The notes: generated by a model not told the origin, from the sequence alone. DNA of 64,000 nt from Lysinibacillus contaminans (GCF_001278945.1 NZ_LGRV01000001.1:242416-306415), one strand, 5' to 3'; positions 1-9,304 are shown, counted from the first letter of the stretch. Numbers and translations are program-made.

Positions 1-69
1 TTTGATGTGTGTAGAGGAAATAATCAGCTACCAAGGGCTCTGCGTCAAATGGATATTACGGTATTTTAG
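1..69 (+). CDS. 3' end of an unidentified protein gene (truncated by window edge)
   Basis: Frame 1 is open from the first base to a TAG stop at 67-69, giving a 22-residue C-terminus that ends RALRQMDITVF. It is followed closely by a strong hairpin terminator, which fits the true end of a gene. I do not recognise the family from so short a tail. It does not resemble the C-terminus of YhfI, which sits beside yhfH and lplJ in B. subtilis. Confidence 0.45.
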   Translation, partial: FDVCRGNNQLPRALRQMDITVF

Positions 70-90
70 AGTAATTGAAAAGGTACAACA

Positions 91-130
91 AAAAGTCGCA
101 ACTGATATGAGCGTATCAGTTGCGACTTTT
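91..130. terminator. Rho-independent terminator, probably bidirectional
   Basis: A perfect 17-bp stem (AAAAGTCGCAACTGATA and its complement) encloses a 6-nt loop. A T tract follows on the plus strand and an A tract precedes it. It can end the truncated plus-strand gene and also the minus-strand yhfH-like gene that converges on it. Confidence 0.9.
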
Positions 131-236
131 TAAGTGTAAGAGATTTAATTAAGGGTTCATCACAAAAGTATGATGAGGGTTGTCATTATTACTACGTGTG
201 GGGCACGCAAATGACTTTTACAGAATAGGCAAATGT

Positions 237-362
237 TTATAGGTGGTTACATTTTTCACAAGTGTTGCTGTAACATTCGCTTTGTTCTTCGATCTTTTCA
301 CCGCACTCTGTACATTGTTTTGCAGGTAAATTCTTGAAAAATTCGACTACGTTCTCTAACAT
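237..362 (-). CDS. yhfH: YhfH-family small zinc-ribbon-like protein
   Basis: This 41-residue protein begins MLENVVEFFKNLPAK and then has CTECGEKI followed by a second pair, CEKC. Four cysteines in two CxxC pairs suggest a small metal-binding knuckle. It matches my memory of B. subtilis YhfH in length, N-terminus (EFFxNLPxKxCxECGEKI) and the CYSNTC segment. The ATG at 362 is preferred over upstream in-frame starts because AAAGGAGGGG lies just before it. In B. subtilis yhfH lies near lplJ, as here. The function is unknown. Confidence 0.8.
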   Translation of the reverse strand: MLENVVEFFKNLPAKQCTECGEKIEEQSECYSNTCEKCNHL

Positions 363-503
363 TGTGGACCCCTCCTTTAATTTCATCTGTACTATTACTG
401 TTTCTATATTACTCAGTGTATTATAACAGATACAAATCGTCAACACAAAATGCCTAATTTACGTTAAAATAAAAATGTATATTTTGTGAAGGAGGAATTA
501 ACT

Positions 504-1496
504 ATGATTTTCGTTGATAATAAAGGGATTAATGACCCGCGCATAAATCTTGCAATTGAGGAATATTTACTAAAAACAATGGATGTTGAAAAAGAACCGG
601 TATTGTTGTTTTACATCAACCAGCCGTCCATCATTATTGGGAAGAATCAAAACACGATTGAAGAAATCAATACAGACTACGTAGAGGATAATGGCATTAT
701 TGTTGTTCGACGTCTGTCAGGTGGTGGTGCTGTATATCATGATCTCGGTAACTTGAATTTCAGCTTCATCACAAAAGATGATGGCAACAGCTTCATGAAC
801 TATAAAAAATTCACTCAGCCAGTGGTTGATGCACTTGCAAAATTAGGTGTGAATGCAGAGCTTTCAGGGCGCAACGATATTTTGGCAGAAGGAAGAAAAG
901 TATCTGGTAACGCTCAATTTGCAACTCGTGGCCGTATGTTCACACATGGTACGCTGATGTTTAACACAGAAATCGATGCGGTTGTATCTGCTTTAAAAGT
1001 GAAAAAAGATAAAATCGAATCGAAAGGTATTAAATCCGTTCGTTCACGTGTAGCAAATATTTCTGAATTCCTAAATGACGAAATGACTATTGAACAATTC
1101 CGATTGGCAATTTTAAACTCTGTATTCGGTGGCGAAGAAAATATTCGTTACTATGAACTTACTGAGGAAGATTGGTCGAATATCTATAAAATTTCCGAAG
1201 AGCGTTACCAAACATGGGAGTGGAACTATGGTAAATCTCCACGTTTTAACATTCAAAAAACACATCGATTCCCATCAGGCGGTATCGATATTCGCCTAGA
1301 AGTTAATCATGGTGTGATTGAAGAAGCGCATATTTTCGGGGACTTTTTCGGTGTTGGTGATGTGGCTGACCTTGAAGCTCGTCTTATTGGGACAAACTAT
1401 GACCGCACATCAATTGCAGAAGCATTAAAGGGAATTGATATTTCAAAATATTTTGGCGGTATTACAGAGCAAGAATTCTTCCAACTAATTTATTAA
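504..1496 (+). CDS. lplJ: lipoate-protein ligase
   Basis: The 330-residue protein belongs to the LplA/LplJ family. It activates free lipoate with ATP and attaches it to lipoyl domains of 2-oxoacid dehydrogenases and GcvH in the cytoplasm. The family motif RRLSGGGAVYHD is at residues 69-80 and GRxxSGNAQ, with the conserved Lys132, at about 130-138. The length equals that of B. subtilis LplJ. The ATG at 504 is chosen because AAGGAGGA lies 7 bases upstream; an in-frame GTG at 486 would sit before the ribosome site. The gene is monocistronic, with a terminator downstream. An lcfB-like gene lies 5 kb further on, recalling the B. subtilis yhfH-lplJ-lcfB neighbourhood. Confidence 0.95.
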   Translation: MIFVDNKGINDPRINLAIEEYLLKTMDVEKEPVLLFYINQPSIIIGKNQNTIEEINTDYVEDNGIIVVRRLSGGGAVYHDLGNLNFSFITKDDGNSFMNYKKFTQPVVDALAKLGVNAELSGRNDILAEGRKVSGNAQFATRGRMFTHGTLMFNTEIDAVVSALKVKKDKIESKGIKSVRSRVANISEFLNDEMTIEQFRLAILNSVFGGEENIRYYELTEEDWSNIYKISEERYQTWEWNYGKSPRFNIQKTHRFPSGGIDIRLEVNHGVIEEAHIFGDFFGVGDVADLEARLIGTNYDRTSIAEALKGIDISKYFGGITEQEFFQLIY

Positions 1497-1539
1497 TATT
1501 AAATAAAGAAATTGTAATTGGTGAAATGCTTAGCTACAG

Positions 1540-1580
1540 AAAAAAGGGGTTGTGACAATTATGTCGCAAGCTCCTTTTTT
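1540..1580 (+). terminator. probable Rho-independent terminator of lplJ
   Basis: AAAAAAGGGGTTGTGACA pairs imperfectly (G-U pairs and one bulge) with TGTCGCAAGCTCCTTTTTT. The right arm ends in a run of six T. Confidence 0.6.
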
Positions 1581-1609
1581 GATACAATATAACAGGAAGG
1601 AGTGTTCAT

Positions 1610-2314
1610 ATGGAGAAACATCGAATATTTATAGTCGAAGATGATGTGAAGATTGCATCATTACTCGCAGATACACTTAGAAAATATCAATATGAAGTTG
1701 AAACAATTCAAGAATTTGACCAATTAATCGAAGAATTCACAGCATTTAACCCACATATGGTACTGCTTGACATAAATTTACCAGCGTATGACGGCTATTA
1801 TTGGTGTCGTCAATTGCGACAATATACTACATGTCCAATCATTTTCATTTCGGCACGATCTGGCGAGATGGATCAAATTTTTGCTCTTGAAAATGGTGGA
1901 GATGATTTTATTACGAAACCGTTTAATTATGAAATTGTGCTAGCGAAAATTCGTAGTCATTTGCGCCGTACCTATGGTGAATATGCGGCAAGACAAGAAG
2001 AACGTACGATTAAGCAAGGGCAACTTGTATTGCATTTAGAACGTATGGAGCTGCATAAAAATGACTTAGAAATACCTTTGCAGAAAAAAGAATGTATTAT
2101 TTTAGAACTACTAATGGGACAGGCGCCGAAAGTGGTAACACGTGAGCAATTACTCGAGGAACTTTGGGATGACCAAGCATTTGTTGATGAAAATACACTG
2201 AATGTCAATATGACACGCGTTCGAAAAAAATTAGCAGACTACAACGTACAGTCAACAATTGAAACTGTCAGAGGTGCAGGCTACCGTTTTATTGTAAGTG
2301 AGGGTGAGCTGTAA
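1610..2314 (+). CDS. BceR-type response regulator (OmpR/PhoB family)
   Basis: The 234-residue protein has a receiver domain (about 1-120) with acidic pocket EDD at 10-12, phospho-acceptor Asp54 and Lys103. A winged-helix DNA-binding domain (about 135-230) ends in TVRGAGYRF. Bce-type regulators control an ABC transporter for cell-wall-active peptides encoded next to them. The ATG has GGAAGGAG upstream. The stop overlaps the start of the kinase gene (TAATGG), so translation is probably coupled. It is the first gene of a five-gene operon running to 6435. The specific inducer cannot be read from sequence. Confidence 0.9.
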   Translation: MEKHRIFIVEDDVKIASLLADTLRKYQYEVETIQEFDQLIEEFTAFNPHMVLLDINLPAYDGYYWCRQLRQYTTCPIIFISARSGEMDQIFALENGGDDFITKPFNYEIVLAKIRSHLRRTYGEYAARQEERTIKQGQLVLHLERMELHKNDLEIPLQKKECIILELLMGQAPKVVTREQLLEELWDDQAFVDENTLNVNMTRVRKKLADYNVQSTIETVRGAGYRFIVSEGEL

Positions 2315-3297
2315 TGGGCTGGCGCTTATTCTTACGAGATTATGCTAGTTTCATCATTTTTCAGGTACTATTAGTTGGATTTATTATGGTGTTGTACTGG
2401 TTGGATGGTTTCCGTAATGTTGATACGGCAGTGTACTCTATTTCTATTAGTTTGGTGCTATTGGCAGCATTTTTACTTGTGCGTTATTTAATGCGCCAAC
2501 GTTTTTTAATGAAAATTGCACAGTTACCAAGAACGATGGAAGATGCGCTGCAAAAAAATGCGAAAACACCAGTAGCGATAAGAACAGAAAAATATATGAA
2601 TGAATTATATCGTTTGTATCAGCATGAGCTCCATGCATTATATGCAAGCCAAAAGAGACATGATCAGTTCATGAATCAATGGGTACATCAGATGAAAACA
2701 CCTATTTCAGTTATTGAATTGCTTTTACAAGACGAACAACCACTTGATAAAAAGAATGTGCAAGAAGAAATTGATCGCCTCCGTAGAGGGCTGGATATGG
2801 TGCTTGTGAATGCACGTTTAGAAAAGTTTGAAGAAGATATGCACGTAGAGCAGGTGCCATTAAAAGCAATTGTTACTGCAACAGTGAATGAAAATAAACG
2901 TCTATTTATTACAAATCGTGTTTTTCCGGAAATTCATATTGATGAAAATATAATTGTAGCAAGTGATTCAATGTGGTTGCGTTTCATTATTGGTCAATTC
3001 GTAACGAATGCCGTGAAATATACGTTTGACGCCAATAAAAAAATAATGATTTCAGCTATTCAAAAGGAAGAACATGTTCAGCTTGCAATCTGTGATGAAG
3101 GTATTGGTATTCCTACCTCCGATCTTTCTCGTGTAACAAAAGCCTTTTTTACTGGTGAAAATGGGCGTAAAACTGGGGAATCTACAGGAATGGGCTTATA
3201 TTTAGCAAAAGAGATCTGTGAAAAACTTGGTCATGAACTCGACATTACATCAGAAGTTGGAAAAGGGACAATCGTTACAGTGACATTTACAAATTAG
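2314..3297 (+). CDS. BceS-type intramembrane-sensing histidine kinase
   Basis: This 327-residue kinase has two transmembrane segments (about 12-30 and 39-58) separated by a very short outside loop, the hallmark of intramembrane-sensing kinases. The phospho-acceptor region is FMNQWVHQMKTP with His125. The catalytic domain follows, with the N box (FVTNAVKYT), DEGIGI and the GMGLYLAKEI motif. Such kinases have almost no extracellular sensor and usually take their signal from the partner BceAB transporter, whose genes lie just downstream. It is translationally coupled to the response regulator. Confidence 0.9.
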   Translation: MGWRLFLRDYASFIIFQVLLVGFIMVLYWLDGFRNVDTAVYSISISLVLLAAFLLVRYLMRQRFLMKIAQLPRTMEDALQKNAKTPVAIRTEKYMNELYRLYQHELHALYASQKRHDQFMNQWVHQMKTPISVIELLLQDEQPLDKKNVQEEIDRLRRGLDMVLVNARLEKFEEDMHVEQVPLKAIVTATVNENKRLFITNRVFPEIHIDENIIVASDSMWLRFIIGQFVTNAVKYTFDANKKIMISAIQKEEHVQLAICDEGIGIPTSDLSRVTKAFFTGENGRKTGESTGMGLYLAKEICEKLGHELDITSEVGKGTIVTVTFTN

Positions 3298-3308
3298 GGG
3301 GTGCACAG

Positions 3309-3740
3309 TTGAAAGAAGTACGAATTGAAGATTGGCTATTAAGTATAGATATTGGAAGAACAGAGGCTGTATATCAGCATATTACCGAAGTTTGTGAGTG
3401 TCTTTCCTGTCAAAATTTTCGTATAGCTAGCGAGTTTCTTAATGAGGAAGTATTGCATTTTTGTCACGTACTTGGTATAGATTTGCACAAACCAAGTCTA
3501 TTGAACGCCTTTTCAGTAGAGGGCGACCAAATTATGTATAGTGGGTACTATTATTTATGCGGTGAAATTATAGAAGGCGAAATCGACGAATGGAATATTA
3601 TCGTTGGCCAGCATTGCTTTAGCTTGATCGATGTAGATGGCGGTAAACCAGAAGGGTTAACAGCTCCGTATTTTCAAATTGGATTTGAAGTTGTACTTCA
3701 ACAATTATTACCAGAATCAATGGAATTAATGAAGAAATAA
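3309..3740 (+). CDS. uncharacterised protein with CxCxxCxN motif inside the Bce operon
   Basis: A 143-residue soluble protein starting at TTG 3309 (GGGGGTG lies upstream). It carries CECLSCQNF near residues 29-37 and a YYYLCGEI segment near 76-83. It has no signal peptide or membrane helix. I recall small unnamed Bacillales proteins with a similar CxCxxCxN(Y/F) motif, but no function is established. It lies 11 bp after the kinase and 12 bp before the ATPase gene, so it is almost certainly co-transcribed. The clustered cysteines could bind a metal, but this is inference. Its presence between sensor and transporter genes is unusual for Bce modules. Confidence 0.75.
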   Translation: MKEVRIEDWLLSIDIGRTEAVYQHITEVCECLSCQNFRIASEFLNEEVLHFCHVLGIDLHKPSLLNAFSVEGDQIMYSGYYYLCGEIIEGEIDEWNIIVGQHCFSLIDVDGGKPEGLTAPYFQIGFEVVLQQLLPESMELMKK

Positions 3741-3752
3741 GGTGAACACAGT

Positions 3753-4529
3753 ATGCCTATTTTACAGATAAAAGATATCACGAAGGTTTATGAGGGAAAG
3801 GTAACACATCGCGCACTGAATCAGCTAAGCTTTGATGTAGAAGATGGAGAATTCATAGCGGTAATGGGGCGATCAGGGAGCGGTAAAACGACATTGCTAA
3901 ATATTATTTCCACTATTGATGAGCCGACCAGTGGGGAAATCATTTTAGATGGCATGAATCCTCATAAATTGAATGCAACAGAGCTTGCTTATTTTCGACG
4001 CCGTCAGCTTGGATTCATATTCCAGGACTTTAATTTACTGCATATGTTGACGGTCGAGGAGAACATTATCTTGCCATTAACACTTGACCAGCAACCGTTA
4101 GAAGTGATGGAAGAACGTCTTAAAAGTATTGTAGAAAAGTTGGATTTAACATCCTTTTTGCACAAACGTCCGAATGAAATCTCCGGTGGACAAGCGCAAA
4201 GAACGGCAATTGGTAGGGCATTAATCCATAACCCTAGCTTGATCTTAGCAGATGAGCCGACTGGGAACTTAGATTCAAATTCAGCTCGTGATGTACTTGA
4301 GTTATTAACAAAGGTAAGTAATGAAAGGAAAACGACGATTGTCATGGTGACGCATGATCCGATTGCAGCGAGTTATTGTGATCGTGTGTTATTCATTAAA
4401 GATGGTGAGTTTTTCAATGAAATTTACAAAGATGATCGACGTCAATTGTTTTTCCAACGTATTTTAAACGTATTGAGCTTACTAGGAGGAGGGCAAGTAG
4501 GTGACCTTTCGACAATTCGCTTACCGTAA
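3753..4529 (+). CDS. BceA-type ABC transporter ATP-binding protein
   Basis: The 258-residue ATPase belongs to the MacB/LolD-like class paired with large FtsX-type permeases. Walker A GRSGSGKT is at 39-46, followed by the Q-loop FIFQDFN, the signature ISGGQAQR and Walker B LILADEPTGNLD. The C-terminus overlaps the permease start by 29 bases, an arrangement I recall from bceAB-like pairs, which suggests coupled translation. Together with the next gene it probably removes or senses a peptide antibiotic acting at the lipid II cycle and signals to the adjacent kinase. Confidence 0.92.
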   Translation: MPILQIKDITKVYEGKVTHRALNQLSFDVEDGEFIAVMGRSGSGKTTLLNIISTIDEPTSGEIILDGMNPHKLNATELAYFRRRQLGFIFQDFNLLHMLTVEENIILPLTLDQQPLEVMEERLKSIVEKLDLTSFLHKRPNEISGGQAQRTAIGRALIHNPSLILADEPTGNLDSNSARDVLELLTKVSNERKTTIVMVTHDPIAASYCDRVLFIKDGEFFNEIYKDDRRQLFFQRILNVLSLLGGGQVGDLSTIRLP

Positions 4530-6435
4530 TGTCGTACGGAATAGCCGTGTTTACGGAGCCTTTTTTATGGCGAGCTTTTTTTCCGTAGCCGTGTTTTTTA
4601 TTTACTCGATGTTGATGTTTCATCCTGATATTGAAAGTGGTATTTTAGGCGAAGTCTCAATGATTGGCATGATTGGTGCCGAAATAGTGCTTGTACTGTT
4701 TACATTGTTCTTTCTATATTACTCAATGAGTGCGTTTTTAGAGGCACGATCACGAGAATTTGGCATTCTACTGCATCTTGGGATGGATAAACGCCAAATG
4801 AATAAGCTCGTTTTTTTAGAAACGATGATTATTGGTGCTGCCTCTATTATTGTAGGAATTATTTTTGGCTTCTCATTTTCTAAGTTTTTCTTCATGATTG
4901 TACGTGAAATTTTACACCTAGAAGAATTGCCTTTATATGTTTCTTGGGAGCCGTTTGTATTAACAATAGGTGTATTTACGAGCGCTTTTGTCGTTATTAC
5001 CTTTACTAGCGTATATCTTAGACGTGAGCGAAAATTACTCGATTTAATGAAGGGGAGCAACTACTTACATAGCGTCATATCGTATTCTAAAATACGTGCG
5101 ATTTATGGTATTGCGTTAATTATATCGACGTATGTATTAGTACTGCTTGTTTCTTATACATCAATGATCGGCCTAACATTACTGATCCCGTTTTCAGCGA
5201 CCTTTGGCACGTATTACTTTTTCAGTGATTCGGTGCCATTCTTTTTAGATTTAGCACGTGGCAAGCGGAAATATCACTGGCAACGCTACCGTTTACTATC
5301 GTTAGCTGAGCAGACAAATATTATGCAGGAAAATGTGAAAGTGTTTTTTGTCGTGACGATGGTGTCGACAATGGCATTCTTATCGGTCGGTGTGTTAGCG
5401 ACGATGTCTTCATATACGACACAGTATGAACGACTAAATCCACTTGGTCTAATCTATAAAGGAGATATAGATAATCCATATGAGAGTGAACATATTAACT
5501 TACTCATGGAACAATTGGAGGAGAAGGGTTTATCCTATCATTTAACGCGCTTTGTCGTCATCAAGCAAACCTCTTCTTTTACTCATAATGAGGTTGAGGT
5601 ATTTCGCGAATCGGATATGAATACCTTATTATCTTCTTTTGGTTACCCGATGCTGAAATTATCTGCAGGTGAAGCGGTGTTTATCCCTTATTCGGAAGAA
5701 TCACTGAAAAAGCTAAAAAATACGGTTGTTCATACTGTGTTAGAGGAAAATGAAATTCCTCTTACAATTGATAGTGTCTATCCTGAAATCGTATTTCCCG
5801 GTTCTATTGTTAGTGTCAATTCTATCGTTATAAGTGATGAGGATTTCGCGAAGCTGAAAAAGCCAATTGCTGACGCTGATATTGTACAACCGAGCTATAA
5901 ACTGTTCACTTTCGATATCCCCCAATGGATGGAAACGAAAGAAATTGGAAAAGAAATTGATCATTTAGCAGTGGATGAATATTTTATTAAGAAAGAAAAT
6001 CGAAGTCCATTCTACTTTGAAAATGCAGGTTTAAATTATTCTTATATATTAGCGACTTACTCTTTATTTACATTGGTTGGTGTTTTAGTAGCGACAGTAT
6101 TTTTACTAGCGGCTGGCAGCTTTATCTACTTTAAGCTACACACATCGTTAGAACATGAAAAACGAAAATTCGATGTATTAAAGCGTATGGGTTTAACGGA
6201 TATAGAATTGAAAAAGCTTGTAAACCGTCATTTATTCCCGCAGTTTTTCTTACCGTGGGGTGTGGCAATGATGCATAGTGCCTTTGCCTTTTTCATGGTA
6301 CAGAGCATATTAAAGGATATTGCTAATATCTCTATTGTAAAAGAAGTATTCTTTGCTTTTGGCTTTTTTGTGATTATTCAAGTTGTCTATTTTTACTTAA
6401 TCCGTTGGCGTTACATCTCCCATATTCGCACGTAG
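4501..6435 (+). CDS. BceB-type ABC transporter permease
   Basis: A 644-residue membrane protein beginning at GTG 4501 with AGGAGGAGGG upstream. The N-terminus VTFRQFAYRNVVRN matches the start of BceB/YtsD-like permeases. Hydrophobic segments follow the family plan: one N-terminal helix, a group of three, further helices, a large extracytoplasmic domain (about 300-510), and three C-terminal helices. The outside domain is where ligand specificity resides in this family. It is the last gene of the operon. No clear terminator was found before the next promoter, so readthrough into lcfB is possible. Confidence 0.92.
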   Translation: MTFRQFAYRNVVRNSRVYGAFFMASFFSVAVFFIYSMLMFHPDIESGILGEVSMIGMIGAEIVLVLFTLFFLYYSMSAFLEARSREFGILLHLGMDKRQMNKLVFLETMIIGAASIIVGIIFGFSFSKFFFMIVREILHLEELPLYVSWEPFVLTIGVFTSAFVVITFTSVYLRRERKLLDLMKGSNYLHSVISYSKIRAIYGIALIISTYVLVLLVSYTSMIGLTLLIPFSATFGTYYFFSDSVPFFLDLARGKRKYHWQRYRLLSLAEQTNIMQENVKVFFVVTMVSTMAFLSVGVLATMSSYTTQYERLNPLGLIYKGDIDNPYESEHINLLMEQLEEKGLSYHLTRFVVIKQTSSFTHNEVEVFRESDMNTLLSSFGYPMLKLSAGEAVFIPYSEESLKKLKNTVVHTVLEENEIPLTIDSVYPEIVFPGSIVSVNSIVISDEDFAKLKKPIADADIVQPSYKLFTFDIPQWMETKEIGKEIDHLAVDEYFIKKENRSPFYFENAGLNYSYILATYSLFTLVGVLVATVFLLAAGSFIYFKLHTSLEHEKRKFDVLKRMGLTDIELKKLVNRHLFPQFFLPWGVAMMHSAFAFFMVQSILKDIANISIVKEVFFAFGFFVIIQVVYFYLIRWRYISHIRT

Positions 6436-6513
6436 GTTGAATGCATTAAGGAGAGAAAAGTGATTTATTTAACGAAAAAATACACATGAAGCAAAAACGT
6501 TCGTTGTTTTTTC

Positions 6514-6542
6514 TATACATTTCCAGTATAATAATGGTGAAT
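6514..6542 (+). promoter_or_regulatory. candidate SigA promoter of lcfB-like gene
   Basis: TATACA (weak -35) and a perfect -10 TATAAT (6537-6542) are separated by 17 bases, about 35 bases before the start codon. Confidence 0.5.
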
Positions 6543-6577
6543 AGTGATTCATTTTATACGACAAGGGGATGGTGTAA

Positions 6578-8128
6578 TTGAATTTAGTTTCATGTGTACG
6601 TCAACAAGCTGTAGAGCAACCTGAAAAAGTTGCCTTTCATTTTATGGGGAAAGATACTTCTTACGGCGAATTTGAGCAAACTGTCAGTCGCTTTGCACAA
6701 GGCTTACAAGATTTAGGGGTACAAAAAGGGGACCATGTAGCGTTTTTACTCGGCAATACGCCACATTTTTTAATTTCTTTATATGCAACAATGCGCTTAG
6801 GGGCGACAGCAATTCCAGTAAATCCAATCTATACACCAGATGAAATTTCTTATATTTTGAGTAATGGTGATGTGAAAGTAATCGTGGCACTTGACGCTTT
6901 ACTTCCATTAGTGGAAATGGGTGTACAAGCATTTCCACAAGTAGAGGCATTTATCGTTTGTGAAACAGGTACGGATGCAGCTGAAAAGGTAGCGGGCTTA
7001 TCGGATGCGGCGAGAGTAAAGACATATTTATTTTCACATGTTGTCGCAACAGCTTCGGGCTCTTTACAACCAGTAGCCGTTTCAGATGATGACAATGCCA
7101 TTATTTTATATACATCAGGAACAACTGGTAATCCAAAGGGTGCGATGTTAACACATGGAAATATATATTCAAATGCGCGTGATGTCTCGACATACTTAGG
7201 TTTTAGAGCTGATGATCGTATTATTGCGACATTACCTGTATTCCATGTATTTGCATTAACTGTTGTAGTCAATGCACCGTTACTTAGTGGGGCGACTGTT
7301 TTATTAGCGCCGCGTTTTAGTCCAGCTGAAATTTTTGCATTAGCGAAGGAGAAAAAGGCAACTGTATTTGCGGGAGTACCGACAATGTATAACTTCCTAT
7401 ATCAATTACCAGACGGCAATCCAGAAGACTTCTCGTCAATTCGTCTAGCAGTTTCAGGAGGCGCATCGTTACCAGTTGCACTTTTACATAATTTCGAGGA
7501 GAAATTTAATGTACGTGTGTCAGAAGGCTACGGCTTATCAGAGGCTTCACCGGTAACTTGCTTTAATCCATTAGATCGTGATCGTAAAGCGGGGTCGATT
7601 GGGACAAATATTAATAATGTTGAAAATCGAGTAGTGGATGTGTACGGGGAGCAGGTACCTGTTGGTGAGGTAGGAGAACTTATTGTTCGTGGACCAAATG
7701 TAATGAAGGGCTATTACAAAATGCCTGAAGAAACGGCTGTGGCTATTCGTGATGGTTGGTTGTATACAGGTGATTTAGCAACGATGGATGAAGAAGGCTA
7801 TTTTTATATCGTTGATCGTAAAAAGGATTTGATTATTGTAGGTGGCTTTAATGTATATCCGCGTGAAGTAGAGGAAGTCCTGTTTACTCATAATAATATT
7901 GTAGAAGCGGCAGTTGTTGGCTTCCCCGATTCTAACTTTGGTGAGGCAGTTCATGCCTATGTTGTACTAAAAGATGTTACAAAATCTACGACAGAGGATA
8001 TTTTAGCGTACTGTGCAAAGCATATGGTGAAATACAAAGTGCCAAAAGTGATTGAAATCATAGATGAATTACCGAAAAACACAACAGGTAAAATTTTACG
8101 ACGTTCATTAAAAGAAGTTAAAGTATAA
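6578..8128 (+). CDS. lcfB: long-chain fatty acid-CoA ligase
   Basis: This 516-residue member of the acyl-adenylate-forming family joins fatty acids to CoA using ATP, feeding beta-oxidation. The P-loop-like motif YTSGTTGNPKGAM is at 178-190. YGLSEASPV is mid-protein, GWLYTGDL follows, and the C-terminal KNTTGKILRR carries the catalytic Lys505. The TTG start is preceded by AAGGGGATGG. Its neighbourhood with lplJ and yhfH recalls B. subtilis lcfB (yhfL), so I use that symbol. Chain-length preference cannot be seen from sequence. Confidence 0.88.
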   Translation: MNLVSCVRQQAVEQPEKVAFHFMGKDTSYGEFEQTVSRFAQGLQDLGVQKGDHVAFLLGNTPHFLISLYATMRLGATAIPVNPIYTPDEISYILSNGDVKVIVALDALLPLVEMGVQAFPQVEAFIVCETGTDAAEKVAGLSDAARVKTYLFSHVVATASGSLQPVAVSDDDNAIILYTSGTTGNPKGAMLTHGNIYSNARDVSTYLGFRADDRIIATLPVFHVFALTVVVNAPLLSGATVLLAPRFSPAEIFALAKEKKATVFAGVPTMYNFLYQLPDGNPEDFSSIRLAVSGGASLPVALLHNFEEKFNVRVSEGYGLSEASPVTCFNPLDRDRKAGSIGTNINNVENRVVDVYGEQVPVGEVGELIVRGPNVMKGYYKMPEETAVAIRDGWLYTGDLATMDEEGYFYIVDRKKDLIIVGGFNVYPREVEEVLFTHNNIVEAAVVGFPDSNFGEAVHAYVVLKDVTKSTTEDILAYCAKHMVKYKVPKVIEIIDELPKNTTGKILRRSLKEVKV

Positions 8129-8134
8129 TGGGAG

Positions 8135-8166
8135 AGGGGCTACTTGAGAGAGTAGTTCCTTTTTAT
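8135..8166 (+). terminator. Rho-independent terminator of lcfB
   Basis: AGGGGCTACT pairs with AGTAGTTCCT (two G-U pairs) across a 6-nt loop and is followed by a T run. Confidence 0.85.
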
Positions 8167-8419
8167 TTTTCAAACAAATAACATAATAATTGAGTGCACG
8201 TCTAGTGAGTGATAAAATCGGTCATATGCAAAAGATTTTGGTCATGGCTTTTATATTGTGCCATATAGTGATCTAAACATGAAATTGTCATACTTGGTAT
8301 ACTACAAAATTTCGTGATATGTTATGATGCCTAAGGAAACCTTTGAAGAAATTGCATCGTCAAAGTAAAAAGTAAGCGTTGTAGAAATGAAGAAATTTGA
8401 TTGAAAGAGAGCTTGATAA

Positions 8420-9064
8420 ATGTCTATTATTTATGATTTGATTAGTTTTATCATGCATATTGATGTGCATCTAACAGAAATTATTGAAGATTTTGGTGCC
8501 TGGTCTTATGCCATTTTATTTGGAATTGTTTTTGTAGAAACGGGTGTTGTTATTTTCCCATTTTTACCGGGTGATTCATTACTTTTTGCAAGTGGTACCC
8601 TAGCCGCAGCAGTTGGCGCATTTAATCTGTGGATTTTAATCCCAGTATTTTTAGCTGCAGCGATTCTTGGAGATACAGTCAACTATGAGATTGGTAAGAA
8701 GGTGGGAACATCGATACCGCCAAAAAGTTTTTTAGGGCGTGTTGTCAGCCAAGAGCGTATGGATGCTGCGCAGCGTTTCTTCAATAAACATGGTGGGAAA
8801 ACAATTGTTATTGCACGTTTCATGCCCTTTATTCGTACGTTTATTCCTTTTATTGCGGGTGCGAGTCGCATGCGATACCGTTACTTCATTATGTACAACA
8901 TAGTAGGAGCGGTTTTATGGGTGTTTAGCTGTACATTACTCGGCTATTTCTTTGGGAATATCCCAATTATTAAAGACAACTTCTCAACTGTGCTAATTTT
9001 AATTATTGTAATCTCAGTATTACCAGCAATTATTGGTGCACTAAAAGCTAGAAAGAACAAATAG
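8420..9064 (+). CDS. DedA-family membrane protein
   Basis: A 214-residue SNARE-associated/DedA-type protein with four to five hydrophobic segments. It has the conserved FVETGVVIFPFLPGDSLL stretch and the RFMPFIRTFIPFIAG motif, with the family's conserved arginines. DedA-family proteins act as lipid flippases; some Gram-positive members recycle undecaprenyl phosphate and others phosphatidylethanolamine. Which applies here is not visible. AGAGAGC is a weak ribosome site before the ATG. The 290 bases upstream carry the lcfB terminator and an AT-rich leader without a convincing promoter. Confidence 0.88.
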   Translation: MSIIYDLISFIMHIDVHLTEIIEDFGAWSYAILFGIVFVETGVVIFPFLPGDSLLFASGTLAAAVGAFNLWILIPVFLAAAILGDTVNYEIGKKVGTSIPPKSFLGRVVSQERMDAAQRFFNKHGGKTIVIARFMPFIRTFIPFIAGASRMRYRYFIMYNIVGAVLWVFSCTLLGYFFGNIPIIKDNFSTVLILIIVISVLPAIIGALKARKNK

Positions 9065-9115
9065 AAGGGGCTATCCAATTAGTCTCTTTAAGCATAACAT
9101 CTAGCCTTCTATATG

Positions 9116-9230
9116 GTAAAAATCCGCTACGCTTTCCGCGGGCACAGCGTAAGACGCAACCCCCGCTACGCGCGTTTTGTTGCGTTTTACGTCTTGTGCT
9201 GTTCCCGCAGGAGTCTACGCGGATTTTTAC
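9116..9230. repeat. GC-rich intergenic inverted repeat, copy A
   Basis: A 115-bp element is bounded by perfect 12-bp ends (GTAAAAATCCGC and its complement). Internal blocks GCTTTCCGCGGGC and GTTCCCGCAGGAGTC match, in the reverse orientation, blocks of the element at 36286-36416. It lies between two convergent genes. It is much more GC-rich than its surroundings and shows no coding potential. Confidence 0.8.
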
Positions 9231-9240
9231 TTTTATATCA

Positions 9241-9281
9241 AAAAAACAGTATGCTGGAAGTACCCTCAGCATACTATTTTT
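9241..9281. terminator. bidirectional Rho-independent terminator
   Basis: AGTATGCTG and CAGCATACT form a 9-bp stem with six A on the left and an ATTTTT tract on the right. It can serve both dedA and the convergent minus-strand operon. Confidence 0.85.
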
Positions 9282-9304
9282 ACTTTTAGAACAGCCAATT
9301 CTTT

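Noticed and set aside
4501-4529. Frameshift between the Bce-type ATPase and permease genes
   Set aside because: The overlap is a normal feature of this gene pair; both proteins have complete family termini and the permease has its own ribosome site.
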